A stretch of 44,119 nt of DNA, taken from assembly GCA_017555805.1 (NCBI GenBank), contig JAFZFR010000026.1, forward strand, positions 1 to 44,119, given 5' to 3'. Positions within the stretch are counted from its first letter, which is position 1. Every line of letters starts with the position of its first letter. This DNA is from Alistipes sp. (GTDB taxonomy: Bacteria > Bacteroidota > Bacteroidia > Bacteroidales > Rikenellaceae). Made by a program: the position numbers and the translations under genes. Positions 8,222 to 16,775 of this stretch are shown here, piece by piece. The notes under the pieces are model-generated. The model was not told the origin of the DNA, ran no database searches, and saw only the letters and a program-made list of their open reading frames with translations.

Positions 8222-8249
8222 AAAAGGCTGCCAATCGGCAGCCTTTTTT
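8222..8249. terminator. Bidirectional terminator between GH16 and the PH-domain gene
   Basis: A perfect stem AAAAGGCTGCC/GGCAGCCTTTT closes an AATC loop. A T-run on the plus strand and an A-run on the other side allow it to end both the GH16 transcript and the convergent mrcA-asd-PH transcript. Confidence 0.9.
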
Positions 8250-8250
8250 C

Positions 8251-8628
8251 TTACTTAAGGATATGTTTTGCCAGCATTCGCTGCAAACCCTTGATGTCGA
8301 GGTTTCGTTTGAACTCCTTGACCATTGGAGAAGAAAGACCTCGCACCCACAGTTTCATCTCGCAATCTCCGTCGAATGTGCCACCCGTCTCGATGCTGAA
8401 GTGGGTGATTGAGGAGTAGGGGATGGAGTGGTACTCTCGCTTGCTACCTGTCACGCCCTGCACATTGAGCATTATCAGGCGCTTGTTGGTGAAGACCCAC
8501 TTGTCGCGGAAAATCTTGAACGCCGCCTCAATCTCCTCGCCGTCGATGATAATCTCGCCGAACTCCGACTGCAACTTTTCGGTATCCACCTCGGTGGCGT
8601 TGCCGAAGAGGTTATTGATGATAGACAT
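8251..8628 (-). CDS. Bacterial PH-domain protein
   Basis: This 125-residue protein without signal peptide or membrane segment fits the bacterial pleckstrin-homology (bPH/YvbH-type) family. The core runs from about residue 28 (DGEEIEAAFKIFRDKWVFT, then NKRLIMLNVQG) to the end, with SIPYSSITHFSIETGG typical of the family's middle strands. Family proteins are small cytoplasmic proteins of unknown role. It starts 6 bp after the asd stop codon, so it is translated from the mrcA-asd transcript. A specific function cannot be given. Confidence 0.8.
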   Translation of the reverse strand: MSIINNLFGNATEVDTEKLQSEFGEIIIDGEEIEAAFKIFRDKWVFTNKRLIMLNVQGVTGSKREYHSIPYSSITHFSIETGGTFDGDCEMKLWVRGLSSPMVKEFKRNLDIKGLQRMLAKHILK

Positions 8629-8634
8629 ATCGCT

Positions 8635-9642
8635 TTACTTCTTATTCTTGATAATCCACTCGGCAATCTGCACCGCGTTGAGTGCTGCGCCCTTCTTAAT
8701 CTGGTCGGCCACGCACCAGAATGTAAGACCATTCTCGCGGCTGATGTCCTTGCGGATACGACCTACATAGACTGGGTCCTTGCCTGCGATGAAGAGTGGC
8801 ATAGGATAAACCTTCTCTGCTGGCTCGTCCATCAACACCACGCCCTCTGCCTCGGCAAATGCCTTGCGAGCCTCCTCTGGGGTAATCTCGTGCTCGGTCT
8901 CAACCCACACAGCCTCCGAGTGGGCACGCATCACCGGCACGCGCACACAAGTTGCCGATACCTTGATGTCAGAGTGCATAATCTTCTGTGTCTCGTTGTA
9001 CATCTTCATCTCCTCCTTGGTGTAGTCGTTCTCGGTGAATACATCAATGTGAGGGATTACATTGTATGCCAACTGATAAGCGAACTTATTTACGGTAGGC
9101 TCCTCGCCCGCAACCAACTGCTCGTTCTGCTTCTTGAGTTCCGCCATAGCCTGTGCGCCGCCACCACTTGCCGACTGGTAGGTAGCGATGTGTACACGCT
9201 TGATGTGCGAGAGTTTCTCGATGGCGTTCAGCGCCACAACCATCTGGATAGTTGTGCAGTTAGGGTTTGCGATGATGTTGCGTGGTGCGTTCAGTGCATC
9301 CTCTGGGTTTACCTCGGGCACAACCAGGGGCACATCGCTATCCATACGGAATGCCGATGAGTTGTCAATCATCAGTGTGCCGTGCTTGGTGATTGTCTCG
9401 GCGAACTCCACCGATGTGGAGCCACCAGCCGATGTGAGGGCGATGTCGATACCCTTGAAATCGTCGTTGTGCTGCAAGAGTTTCACCTCAATCTCCTTGC
9501 CGCGGAAGATATACTTCGAGCCCGCGCTGCGTGCCGAGCCGAACAATACCAACTCATCAACCGGAAAATCCACTCTCTCGTTCAGGATTGAAAGGAACTC
9601 CTGACCTACTGCGCCACTTGCGCCTACAATTGCAATTTTCAT
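8635..9642 (-). CDS. asd: Aspartate-semialdehyde dehydrogenase
   Basis: This 335-residue enzyme reduces aspartyl phosphate to aspartate semialdehyde with NADPH, the branch point to lysine/diaminopimelate, threonine and methionine. The nucleotide-binding loop GASGAVG (residues 7-13) and the catalytic Cys129 in ANPNCTT are present, and [10 protein letters not shown] carries the expected substrate-binding Arg and catalytic His. The length is normal. It lies 21 bp after mrcA and 6 bp before the PH-domain gene. The pairing of a diaminopimelate-pathway enzyme with a peptidoglycan synthase makes sense as a cell-wall operon. The other lysine-pathway genes here, dapD and lysC, are about 11 kb away. 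Confidence 0.95.
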   Translation of the reverse strand: MKIAIVGASGAVGQEFLSILNERVDFPVDELVLFGSARSAGSKYIFRGKEIEVKLLQHNDDFKGIDIALTSAGGSTSVEFAETITKHGTLMIDNSSAFRMDSDVPLVVPEVNPEDALNAPRNIIANPNCTTIQMVVALNAIEKLSHIKRVHIATYQSASGGGAQAMAELKKQNEQLVAGEEPTVNKFAYQLAYNVIPHIDVFTENDYTKEEMKMYNETQKIMHSDIKVSATCVRVPVMRAHSEAVWVETEHEITPEEARKAFAEAEGVVLMDEPAEKVYPMPLFIAGKDPVYVGRIRKDISRENGLTFWCVADQIKKGAALNAVQIAEWIIKNKK

Positions 9643-9663
9643 ATTTTGTAACTTGTTATATCG

Positions 9664-12069
9664 TTAATCGAAAAATTCATCTGATGTTGTCTGCTGTGTC
9701 GCTGCGGCGTTAGCCTCCAACTCCTTCGGACAGTCGTACGACTCCCAGCCCTCGGGGCGTGAGAACTTGGCGTTGCGACTCATACCCAGGCGTGGGTCAT
9801 CATACGAGCGCTTGAGGAACTCGCCCACGATAGGCAGAGCCATCACGCTACCCTCACCCTGCGACTTGAAGTGAACCGACTGGTCCTCGCCACCAACCCA
9901 CGAACCCGCCACAAGGGTAGGGGTCACGCAGATAAACCACGCGTCGCGGTTCTCGTTCGAGGTACCTGTCTTGCCACCGATGTCCATCTTCTCAAGACCG
10001 AACTGCCACTGCAAGCGACCACCCGTACCGGCGGTAATCACGCGGTTGAGCATCGTGAGCATAGTGTATGCTGTGTGCTTGTTCACCGCATCCTGCGACT
10101 GTGGGATGAAACTTGAGATAAGGTTGCCCTGACGGTCCTCGATGCGAGTGACGAAGATTGGGTCGATGTGCACACCCTCGTTCACGAATGTCGAGTAGGC
10201 GCTCACCAACTCAAACACATTCGACTCGAATGCGCCCAGACACAATGCGTAGGCTGGGTAGATGTAACTCTTGATACCCATATTGTGGAGGAAGTCAGCC
10301 ACCGTCTCTGGCTGCTTCGCCTGCTTCATAATCCACGCCGAGTAGTTGTTGCGCGAGTTTGCCAAGCCCCAGTAGAGTGGGTGCAACACGCCGTCATACT
10401 CCACCTTGCCCGCCTCCTTTGGCGACCAGATTCCCGCAGGCGTCTCAATCGAAACGGGGAGGTTTGGTGCGTAGGTGCAAGGTGTAAGACCCAACTGGTC
10501 GATAGCGAATGTATAGATAAATGGCTTTACGGTAGAACCAATCTGGCGCTTACCCTGCTTTGCCATATCGTACTTGAAGTAGCGGAAGTTAGGACCACCC
10601 ACATAAGCCTTCACCTGACCCGAGCGAGGGTCCATAGCAACCAGGCTGGCGCGCATAATGCGCTTGTGGTGGAGGATAGAGTCGCGTGGCGACATCACCG
10701 TATCGCGCTCGCCCTTGAATGTAAAGACGCGCATCTGGCATTTCTCGTTGAACGATGCGAAAATCTCCTTCTCGGTCAAGCCCGTCTTTTTCATCTCGCG
10801 GTAGCGGTCGGAGTTCTTCATCGCGCGCTTGATGATTGCCTCAATCTCCTCCTTCTCCAAGTCCTGGAACAACACGCCCGTAGCCTTCACCTGGCGGTCC
10901 ATTCGTGGCTGGATGACGCTCTCCATCTGCTTCTGCACCGCCTGCTCGGCATAGCGCTGCATCGTAGGGTTGATTGTGGTATAGATACGCAGACCATCGC
11001 GGTAGATGTTGTAAGGTGTGCCGTCGGCCTTCTCGTTCTTGTGACACCAGCCGTAGAGTGGGTTCTCGTCGTACTCCTTCACCGCCTGCTCGTAGTCCCA
11101 GTCTGTAAGGAACTGACGGCGTGTAGGACGCTTGGCGTTCATCACATTACGCAACATCTCGCGGAAGTAGGTAGCCTCGCCCTCGTTGTGAGAGATAGGC
11201 TTGTAGTTCAGCGTGATAGGCAGCGCTGTGAGTGAGTCGCACATCTGGCGTGAGATAGCGCCCACCTTACGCATACGGTTGATAACGAGGTTGCGTCGCG
11301 CCAAAGCATTCTCGGGGTTACGCACTGGCGAGTAGCGTGTTGGGGCATTCACCACGCCCACCAGCATAGCCGCCTCCTGGATGTTCAACTCGTTTGGTGC
11401 TTTGCCGAAGAAGGTGCTTGCCGCCGACTTGATGCCATAGGCATTCGAGCCGTAGCCTACGGTGTTGAGATACATCGCCGCAATCTCCTCCTTGGTGTAG
11501 TTGTGCTCGAGTTTCAGGGCGGTAATCCACTCCTTGAACTTCGACTGCACGAGTTTCGATGTGCGTGCTATCTTGCCTCTGTCGCGTACGGTGTCGCGAG
11601 GAAAGAGGTTCTTTGCCAACTGCTGTGTAATGGTCGAACCACCACCCTGCGAGTGGTCACGCAGAGCGATAGTCTTGATGCCCACGCGGAAGAGCGAAGG
11701 GATATCAATACCCGAGTGGTTGCGGAAGCGCTCGTCCTCGGTAGCGATGAGTGCCGCCACGACGGGAGGTACATCTCTGCCATCAAGGGTGATATGTTTC
11801 GCAGAGTCCTGTGGGAACAACTCCTCATACTGCACATAGGAGCGGTTCTGCACGAAGAATGTGCCGATGATGTGACCATTGTCACCATAAATCTCGGTTG
11901 CGAGGTTGCTCTTTGGGTTCTCCAACTCCTCGAACGAAGGCATACGGCCAAAAGCACCCGTTGCTGCCAGGATGAGCATCAAAAAGAGCAGTCCGACGGG
12001 AATCATCACCACCGCCCACATCGCTCTTACGACCTTGCGCTTATTCTTAAAGAATCGTTTAATATCCAT
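9664..12069 (-). CDS. mrcA: Class A penicillin-binding protein 1A (transglycosylase/transpeptidase)
   Basis: This bifunctional enzyme polymerises and cross-links peptidoglycan. With the start at 12069 (MDIKRFF), rather than 26 codons upstream, it has 801 residues. It begins with a basic cytoplasmic tail and one transmembrane helix (about 15-38). The GT51 domain has EDERFRNHSGID with catalytic Glu111 and QGGGSTITQQLAKN. The transpeptidase domain has the SxxK motif at Ser512-Lys515 (STVK), SxN at 572-574 (SRN) and KTG at 700-702. The chosen start places the helix at the N-terminus and lies about 30 bp below a TATCTTTG box. It leads an operon with asd and the PH-domain gene. Confidence 0.94.
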   Translation of the reverse strand: MDIKRFFKNKRKVVRAMWAVVMIPVGLLFLMLILAATGAFGRMPSFEELENPKSNLATEIYGDNGHIIGTFFVQNRSYVQYEELFPQDSAKHITLDGRDVPPVVAALIATEDERFRNHSGIDIPSLFRVGIKTIALRDHSQGGGSTITQQLAKNLFPRDTVRDRGKIARTSKLVQSKFKEWITALKLEHNYTKEEIAAMYLNTVGYGSNAYGIKSAASTFFGKAPNELNIQEAAMLVGVVNAPTRYSPVRNPENALARRNLVINRMRKVGAISRQMCDSLTALPITLNYKPISHNEGEATYFREMLRNVMNAKRPTRRQFLTDWDYEQAVKEYDENPLYGWCHKNEKADGTPYNIYRDGLRIYTTINPTMQRYAEQAVQKQMESVIQPRMDRQVKATGVLFQDLEKEEIEAIIKRAMKNSDRYREMKKTGLTEKEIFASFNEKCQMRVFTFKGERDTVMSPRDSILHHKRIMRASLVAMDPRSGQVKAYVGGPNFRYFKYDMAKQGKRQIGSTVKPFIYTFAIDQLGLTPCTYAPNLPVSIETPAGIWSPKEAGKVEYDGVLHPLYWGLANSRNNYSAWIMKQAKQPETVADFLHNMGIKSYIYPAYALCLGAFESNVFELVSAYSTFVNEGVHIDPIFVTRIEDRQGNLISSFIPQSQDAVNKHTAYTMLTMLNRVITAGTGGRLQWQFGLEKMDIGGKTGTSNENRDAWFICVTPTLVAGSWVGGEDQSVHFKSQGEGSVMALPIVGEFLKRSYDDPRLGMSRNAKFSRPEGWESYDCPKELEANAAATQQTTSDEFFD

Positions 12070-12098
12070 AGTCTGAAAGTACGCTAAATTCCAAGGTA

Positions 12099-12106
12099 CA
12101 AAGATA
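12099..12106 (-). promoter_or_regulatory. -7 promoter element for mrcA-asd-PH
   Basis: TATCTTTG on the minus strand, 29 bp above the proposed mrcA start, matches the -7 consensus exactly. No TTG at the right distance was seen. It supports the downstream start codon, because the longer reading frame would begin above it. Confidence 0.55.
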
Positions 12107-12146
12107 TGAAAATATTTCTGAATTATCTTCAGTCGCGAGGCAAACA

Positions 12147-12164
12147 ATGCGCTTTTGGGCGCAT
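12147..12164 (-). terminator. Possible weak terminator after the HExxH-barrel gene
   Basis: A short hairpin ATGCGC/GCGCAT with a 6-base loop lies 30 bp beyond the stop codon of the 989-residue gene. Only a short, broken T-rich stretch follows on the minus strand, so the call is weak. Confidence 0.35.
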
Positions 12165-12194
12165 AGATTCTTTTGGAACAAAAGAAAAGGGGTG

Positions 12195-15164
12195 TCAGAA
12201 GGGCAAATCGAGTCCCGCCGAGAAGTAGAAACCGCCCTCGCTGGGCTGGTAGAACGAGAGTCGCAGCGCCGTGGTTGCCGCCGCGGGTTGCTTGAGGATG
12301 TTCACATCGAGGATTATATCACCGCCATAGGAGGTGAGAGTGTGCCACTTGTGCTCCACCGAGCCCTCCTCCCTGAACTGCGCGTGCTGGAAGCGAGCCA
12401 TATCGAAGCCCGCATTGAGGCGTATGCGCTTGAAATAGATGATGCCCTCCCAGCCGCCATCGGGGTAGCAGATAGGGAGTTGGTAGTTAATCGAAGTGGC
12501 GAGATAGTTCTTGTTCTCAATCTGTGTCGAGTTAAAGCCGCGAGGCAGCAGGCGTGCCGACTTGAAACTCAATGCCGATACCGCATCGTCGCTGCTGAAA
12601 CCGCCCCACGAGTTCTGGTATGCCGCCGCAATGGTGAGGCTGTTGTGAGGCAGGAAGCCAGGGGTGTAAACCTTCGCATAGATTGCTGCCAGGTCGCTGA
12701 AGTTATCATTTGCTGGGTTTGTCGCATAGGTCGCCGAAGCCACCACGCCCCAGCGGGGAGCGAAGTCGCGCTTTGCCATACGCACCATATCCTGATATGA
12801 AAGCGAGAACTGCGTCAGGTGCAGACCCTTGCTGTAACCAATGGTCGCCACATTGCTGATGCCGTCATCGAAGTTGAGTTTGCCCGTATTAGCCACCAGT
12901 CCGTTCGAGAACTCCCAGCCAGCCGATGCCACGAGGTAGCGGGTGTGGTATCCGCTCTGGAACATCAGCGGCAGCGACACATTGAGCCCCATAGCGTAGT
13001 ACTTGCCACGGCGAGGTGGCTCGGGGAACTCGATGGCGTGCTTCTCGGGGTTGTAGGTGTAGATGGGGTAGATGTTCTGGCGGCCGCCATAGGTGGCGTT
13101 GATGCTGATTGTAGGTCCAAGACCATAGTAGCGCAGCGCACCCTTCACCAGGTGACCGCTGTCGCCGCTGTAACCGTATGTGAAGAAACCCTGCATTGAC
13201 GAGAGCAGGTTTTGGGTCATAATCGTTGCGCCGATGTTCATCGTGATGTCGCCCTCGCTCAAGGTGAATGGGTCGTATGATAGTGGCGCCCAACTGTGGA
13301 AGTTAAAGAGGTTCAGTGCCTTGCGATAGCGGCGTGTCTTTTCGGATGCAGCCTCCAGCGCCTCGCTCGATGGGGTGAGGCTTACCGTGTCGAGGTTTAT
13401 CACATCCCACTTTGTGCGTTGCGGATTGACTATGTTTTTTGGCAGGGTAGAGTAGGCAACCTCTCGCGTGAGGGTGTCGGTGCTCTGCACTGCGGGGTGG
13501 TAGCCCTGCTTGTCGTAGGTGGTCATCAATACCTTGCCCTTGCCTGCGGGTGCTGGGTCGAACGAGCCGTAGGTAGATTGCGAAATCTGGTACTCCTTGC
13601 CCTGCAAGAGGTCGTAGCAGTGCACCTCATCCTTGCCCGAGGCAATCGAGCCGAAGTAGAGGCGTCCATCCTCGGCACGCAACTTACTCAAGGTAATATA
13701 GGCGGGGCGTGTGAGGGGTGTGATGCGGTAGTCGCTATCAATCTTTGCTATGTGCATACCTCTTTCGGAGGTGATGATGCAGTAGTGTGCCTGCGTGATG
13801 TTATCCCACGCCAGCGAGTGTACCTCCTCGCCAAAGGGGAGTGTGAAAGAGTGCTCGTTGCCGTCGCAGAGGCGGTGGTGGAACGAGTATATTCCCTGCG
13901 ACTCATACTCCACCCAGGCAAGTCCGCCCTCGTTGTCGGGCGTAGGGTAGAGGATGTTGCGGCGCTGCATATATGCTGTGCGGGGGCGTCGGCTATCAAG
14001 ATCAAGGTAACAGAGACGCGAGTTCACCTTCTGCTCGAAGATGACGCTGCGGCGATACTCCGTCCACCAGAGGCGGTTGTTCACCGCATCGTAGATTGGG
14101 CGGGTCGATATGTTGCCCGTGTAGCAGAGTCGCTTTTCGTGTCCCGTTGCGGGGTCGAGCGCGACAAGATGGTCCACCTTGCTCATTGAACTCTTCTGCG
14201 CGATGACCTTATCGCCCACCCACAAGGGGTTGGAGTAGGTGGTGTAACTTGTCATCTCGGGCGCGGGGAGTTGCTCGCTGCTATTCTCGGTGTGGGGCAG
14301 GGCGCTCCAGAAGTTGTTAAGCGAGGAGAAGGTGAGGTCGAAGAGTTGCTTCGACGAGAAGCCGAACAGGTGCTTCATTCGCCACCCCTCGGAGATGATT
14401 GTCCACGGATGGCGCGGACCATAGTCGGCAATGTCGTTTGCCATAATTCTGCCCGAGAGTTCGTTGCCGTGCGCCACCATCTGGTAGCCGAACTTATAGT
14501 GGTCGGGTATAAAGTCGCGGTATGAACCGCAGAAGAATTTGTCGCTGTTGGGGTATAGGTTGGCGATGTCGCCCATAGCGCGATATTCAAGCGTAAAACT
14601 TGGTTGCAGGGCACGGCCGAATGAAGAGAACTGCGTCTCGCACATCGTGGCGTCGCCCTCCATCATCCACAGTGGCATAAATATCAGGCCGATGGTTGAA
14701 CTCTGCTGACCCAAAAGATAACTCAAGAACTTGATGAAGCCGACATTGAGGTTGTTGTACTGCGCCGCATGGCGGTACTCGTGCGCCACCAACTGCTTGA
14801 GCCACGGCATCGAGTAGCCCTCGATGGCGGGCGTGGAGAGGAACTCCACTCGCTTCGGCAACCACATCACCAGTCCGTTGGAGTTCATATTCTCGGGGTG
14901 GATGATAAATGGGATGTCGAGCGGCGGCAACTTAAAGCCGTAGTTGATGTCCGGGCGCACCTGCCCTGTGAGGTAGAGCGTTGTGAGGCCTATCTGGTTG
15001 GCACTCTCGGGGTAGATTACGCTCGCCTGCTGACCCTTCGACTCGCGCCACTTGAGGCGTGCGGGGTCTGCTCCCCAACTATAATACTGGGCAAAAGAGT
15101 GTACCGCGCTCATCACAAGTATGAGCGCCAGCAACGCAAATTTTATCTTTATGCCCCTTCTCAT
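12195..15164 (-). CDS. Secreted protein with HExxH zincin motif, propeller-like region and outer-membrane barrel
   Basis: This 989-residue protein has a signal peptide (residues 1-25, cut after SFA). Its first part holds HEYRH (His128-His132) followed 37 residues later by MMEGDA with Glu169, a zincin-type zinc site. Residues about 310-620 contain repeated short motifs (VDHLVALDPATGHEKRL, RLCYLDLDS, SFDPAPAGKGKVLM) like a TolB/WD-type beta-propeller. Residues about 640-989 are alternating amphipathic strands rich in Tyr and Gly and end in a terminal Phe (GLDLPF), as expected for an outer-membrane barrel recognised by the BAM machine. It begins 3 bp after the SUI1 gene and is surely co-transcribed with it. 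The architecture is read from sequence; whether it is a working protease and its substrate are unknown. No named family was recognised with certainty. Confidence 0.82.
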   Translation of the reverse strand: MRRGIKIKFALLALILVMSAVHSFAQYYSWGADPARLKWRESKGQQASVIYPESANQIGLTTLYLTGQVRPDINYGFKLPPLDIPFIIHPENMNSNGLVMWLPKRVEFLSTPAIEGYSMPWLKQLVAHEYRHAAQYNNLNVGFIKFLSYLLGQQSSTIGLIFMPLWMMEGDATMCETQFSSFGRALQPSFTLEYRAMGDIANLYPNSDKFFCGSYRDFIPDHYKFGYQMVAHGNELSGRIMANDIADYGPRHPWTIISEGWRMKHLFGFSSKQLFDLTFSSLNNFWSALPHTENSSEQLPAPEMTSYTTYSNPLWVGDKVIAQKSSMSKVDHLVALDPATGHEKRLCYTGNISTRPIYDAVNNRLWWTEYRRSVIFEQKVNSRLCYLDLDSRRPRTAYMQRRNILYPTPDNEGGLAWVEYESQGIYSFHHRLCDGNEHSFTLPFGEEVHSLAWDNITQAHYCIITSERGMHIAKIDSDYRITPLTRPAYITLSKLRAEDGRLYFGSIASGKDEVHCYDLLQGKEYQISQSTYGSFDPAPAGKGKVLMTTYDKQGYHPAVQSTDTLTREVAYSTLPKNIVNPQRTKWDVINLDTVSLTPSSEALEAASEKTRRYRKALNLFNFHSWAPLSYDPFTLSEGDITMNIGATIMTQNLLSSMQGFFTYGYSGDSGHLVKGALRYYGLGPTISINATYGGRQNIYPIYTYNPEKHAIEFPEPPRRGKYYAMGLNVSLPLMFQSGYHTRYLVASAGWEFSNGLVANTGKLNFDDGISNVATIGYSKGLHLTQFSLSYQDMVRMAKRDFAPRWGVVASATYATNPANDNFSDLAAIYAKVYTPGFLPHNSLTIAAAYQNSWGGFSSDDAVSALSFKSARLLPRGFNSTQIENKNYLATSINYQLPICYPDGGWEGIIYFKRIRLNAGFDMARFQHAQFREEGSVEHKWHTLTSYGGDIILDVNILKQPAAATTALRLSFYQPSEGGFYFSAGLDLPF

Positions 15165-15167
15165 TTC

Positions 15168-15509
15168 TTATCCGCCAGCTCTCTTGCAGCGGTAGCCAGC
15201 CTTGGTGAGCAAATCTACTACGCGGTCGCGGTGGTCGCCCTGGATGATAATCTCGCCATCCTTCGCCGAACCGCCCACTCCGCACTTGCTCTTGAGCATA
15301 CGACCCAACTCCGCCAGGTCAGCTTCCTTGCCTACGAAGCCCTTGACCAGCGTCACGGTCTTGCCGCCACGATGCTTGCGGTCGAGCCATACGCGCAGGT
15401 CCTGCTCCGCTGGGGCGAGGGTTGCAGCCTCTGGCTCCTCGGTGGTTGTGTATTCAAAATCGGGGTTGGTAGAGAAGACCATACCCAATCGTTCTTTCCA
15501 ATCGTTCAT
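15168..15509 (-). CDS. SUI1/YciH-type translation factor
   Basis: The start at 15509 (MNDWKERLG) gives 113 residues. The C-terminal 70 form a SUI1/eIF1 domain (KTVTLVKGFVG, LKSKCGVGGSAKDGEIIIQG, VVDLLTKAGYRCKRAGG), as in bacterial YciH. YciH has been proposed to influence start-site fidelity or general translation under stress; the role in Bacteroidota is not settled. The N-terminal 40 residues are a low-complexity linker. It is the first gene of a transcript with the 989-residue zincin-barrel protein. A well-formed promoter lies at 15596-15627. Confidence 0.88.
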   Translation of the reverse strand: MNDWKERLGMVFSTNPDFEYTTTEEPEAATLAPAEQDLRVWLDRKHRGGKTVTLVKGFVGKEADLAELGRMLKSKCGVGGSAKDGEIIIQGDHRDRVVDLLTKAGYRCKRAGG

Positions 15510-15588
15510 ATCGAAAAAGGTTTTTGCAGCGAAAATCAAGAAAAAATTGTTCCTTAATTGTCTCTGCCCGATAATTCGGGTGTTATTA

Positions 15589-15620
15589 TTTGGTGCAAAA
15601 ATACAAAATTGTTATATTTA
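15589..15620 (+). promoter_or_regulatory. Promoter of the DUF4435 gene
   Basis: TTTG at 15589-15592 and TATATTTA at 15613-15620 are 20 bp apart; the -7 box matches 7 of 8 positions. The transcript would start a few bases before the ATG at 15630, so the 5' leader is very short. It overlaps the opposing promoter at 15596-15627. Confidence 0.65.
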
Positions 15621-15627
15621 CAACAAA
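15596..15627 (-). promoter_or_regulatory. Promoter of the SUI1 operon
   Basis: On the minus strand TTTG (15624-15627) and TATTTTTG (15596-15603) are separated by exactly 20 bp, a full match to the -33/-7 pattern. The boxes interleave with those of the plus-strand DUF4435 promoter. Confidence 0.7.
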
Positions 15628-15629
15628 TT

Positions 15630-16685
15630 ATGAAACGAGCAAGAATCGAAAAATTGAATGCCGACCACCTGATTAACCACGACAGATCGCGTTGCTTCGT
15701 GCCGCCGACCATTGTCGATGATGGGCGTGAGCGTGTGGAGGTCTTTGTCGAGGGCTACGAGGATGTTGCCTTCTGGCGTTCTATTTTCGACCATTTCGAC
15801 AACCCATATCTCCGTTTTGAGATCTCTGTGCCCAACCGCGAGGATTTGCCCAAGGGCAAGAAGGTGCTGATGTCGATGATTCCCCGCTCGTCGGAGCATA
15901 TGTTGCTGTGTGTCGATTCCGACTTCGACTATCTCTTCGGTGACCGCACGCCCCAGGCTAAGGAGGTGTGTGAGTCGGAGTTTATGTTCCACACCTACAC
16001 CTACGCCACAGAGAATTACTTGTGCTATGCCCCCTCGCTTCACAATGTATGCGTGAAGGCGACCAAGAACGATAGTCATATCTTTGATTTCGTGGAGTTT
16101 ATGGCAGAGTATTCGCGCACGATTTATCCTCTGTTCTTGTGGTATGCCTATTCGGCGCAACTCTCCTATGAGTCGGTCTTTCCGCTCATTGATTTCAAGA
16201 ATGCGGTGCGTATCGGCTATGTCGAGATTGAGAATAATGGCGCTGACACCATCGCTTGGCTGTCTCGTCAGGTGGCACGCAAACTCTCGCGTCTAGAGCA
16301 GGAGAATCCCCGTATGGCGGCGGAGATGCCAGCCTTTGCCGAGTATCTGCGAGGAAAGGGTGTTGAGCCCGAATGTACCTATATGTTTATGCACGGTCAC
16401 ACGCTGATGGATAATGTGGTGATGATTCTTCTCAATACCGTATGCGACCGCCTGCGCCAGATGACTATCGCCAAGATTAATTCATCAAGCAAGACTGGCT
16501 TGTCGCTGAAGAACGAACTCAGCAACTACTTCAACACTCTGCGCTCGACACGCGATGTGTTGCTTGATAACGAGAACTACACCTCGTGTCCGCTCTACGC
16601 CAAGTTGGAGGATGATATCGAGCGTTACATCAACTCTACAATTGAGAAAATCAAGGCCAAGCGCGAGGGAGTAAGTGTGAAATAA
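15630..16685 (+). CDS. Solitary DUF4435 (TOPRIM-like) protein
   Basis: The start at 15630 (MKRARIEKLNADH) gives 351 residues and agrees with the promoter just upstream; a start 24 codons earlier would lie above it. The N-terminal 100 residues look like a TOPRIM fold: strand FVEGYED with Glu41, GKKVLMSM, and VDSDFD with Asp96, Asp98 and Asp100. DUF4435 is the domain of AriB, the toxic nuclease of the PARIS anti-phage system, where it pairs with the ATPase AriA. No AriA-like ATPase is next to this gene. The C-terminal 200 residues are helical and unassigned. It could be a stand-alone defence or RNA-processing nuclease. The DUF4435 call is fairly confident; the function is inference. Confidence 0.78.
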   Translation: MKRARIEKLNADHLINHDRSRCFVPPTIVDDGRERVEVFVEGYEDVAFWRSIFDHFDNPYLRFEISVPNREDLPKGKKVLMSMIPRSSEHMLLCVDSDFDYLFGDRTPQAKEVCESEFMFHTYTYATENYLCYAPSLHNVCVKATKNDSHIFDFVEFMAEYSRTIYPLFLWYAYSAQLSYESVFPLIDFKNAVRIGYVEIENNGADTIAWLSRQVARKLSRLEQENPRMAAEMPAFAEYLRGKGVEPECTYMFMHGHTLMDNVVMILLNTVCDRLRQMTIAKINSSSKTGLSLKNELSNYFNTLRSTRDVLLDNENYTSCPLYAKLEDDIERYINSTIEKIKAKREGVSVK

Positions 16686-16710
16686 AAAGGGTAGAGTTAC
16701 CCCGATGTAG

Positions 16711-16754
16711 GATAAAAAGAGAAGAGGCTGTCAAACCGAAGTTTGGCAGCCTCT
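16711..16754 (-). terminator. Terminator of gcvH-mdh
   Basis: The stem AGAGGCTG-T-CAAAC pairs with GTTTG-G-CAGCCTCT (16723-16754), with one T-G wobble. Read on the minus strand a T-rich run (16711-16720) follows. It lies 21 bp past the mdh stop codon. On the plus strand it lies after the DUF4435 gene but has no T-run on that side. Confidence 0.85.
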
Positions 16755-16775
16755 AAAGCGTCTATACTAAATTGA

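Noticed and set aside
8428..9360. A 310-codon plus-strand frame opposite the PH-domain and asd genes
   Set aside because: It is antisense to asd, which has all catalytic motifs, and the translated sequence is rich in His, Leu and Cys without family features.
10168..11235. A 355-codon plus-strand frame opposite mrcA
   Set aside because: It covers the coding strand of PBP1A with intact GT51 and transpeptidase motifs, so it is a shadow.
15558..15629. Upstream start for the DUF4435 gene (24 extra codons)
   Set aside because: The extra codons contain the promoter boxes and read as low-complexity sequence; the ATG at 15630 fits the expected transcript start.
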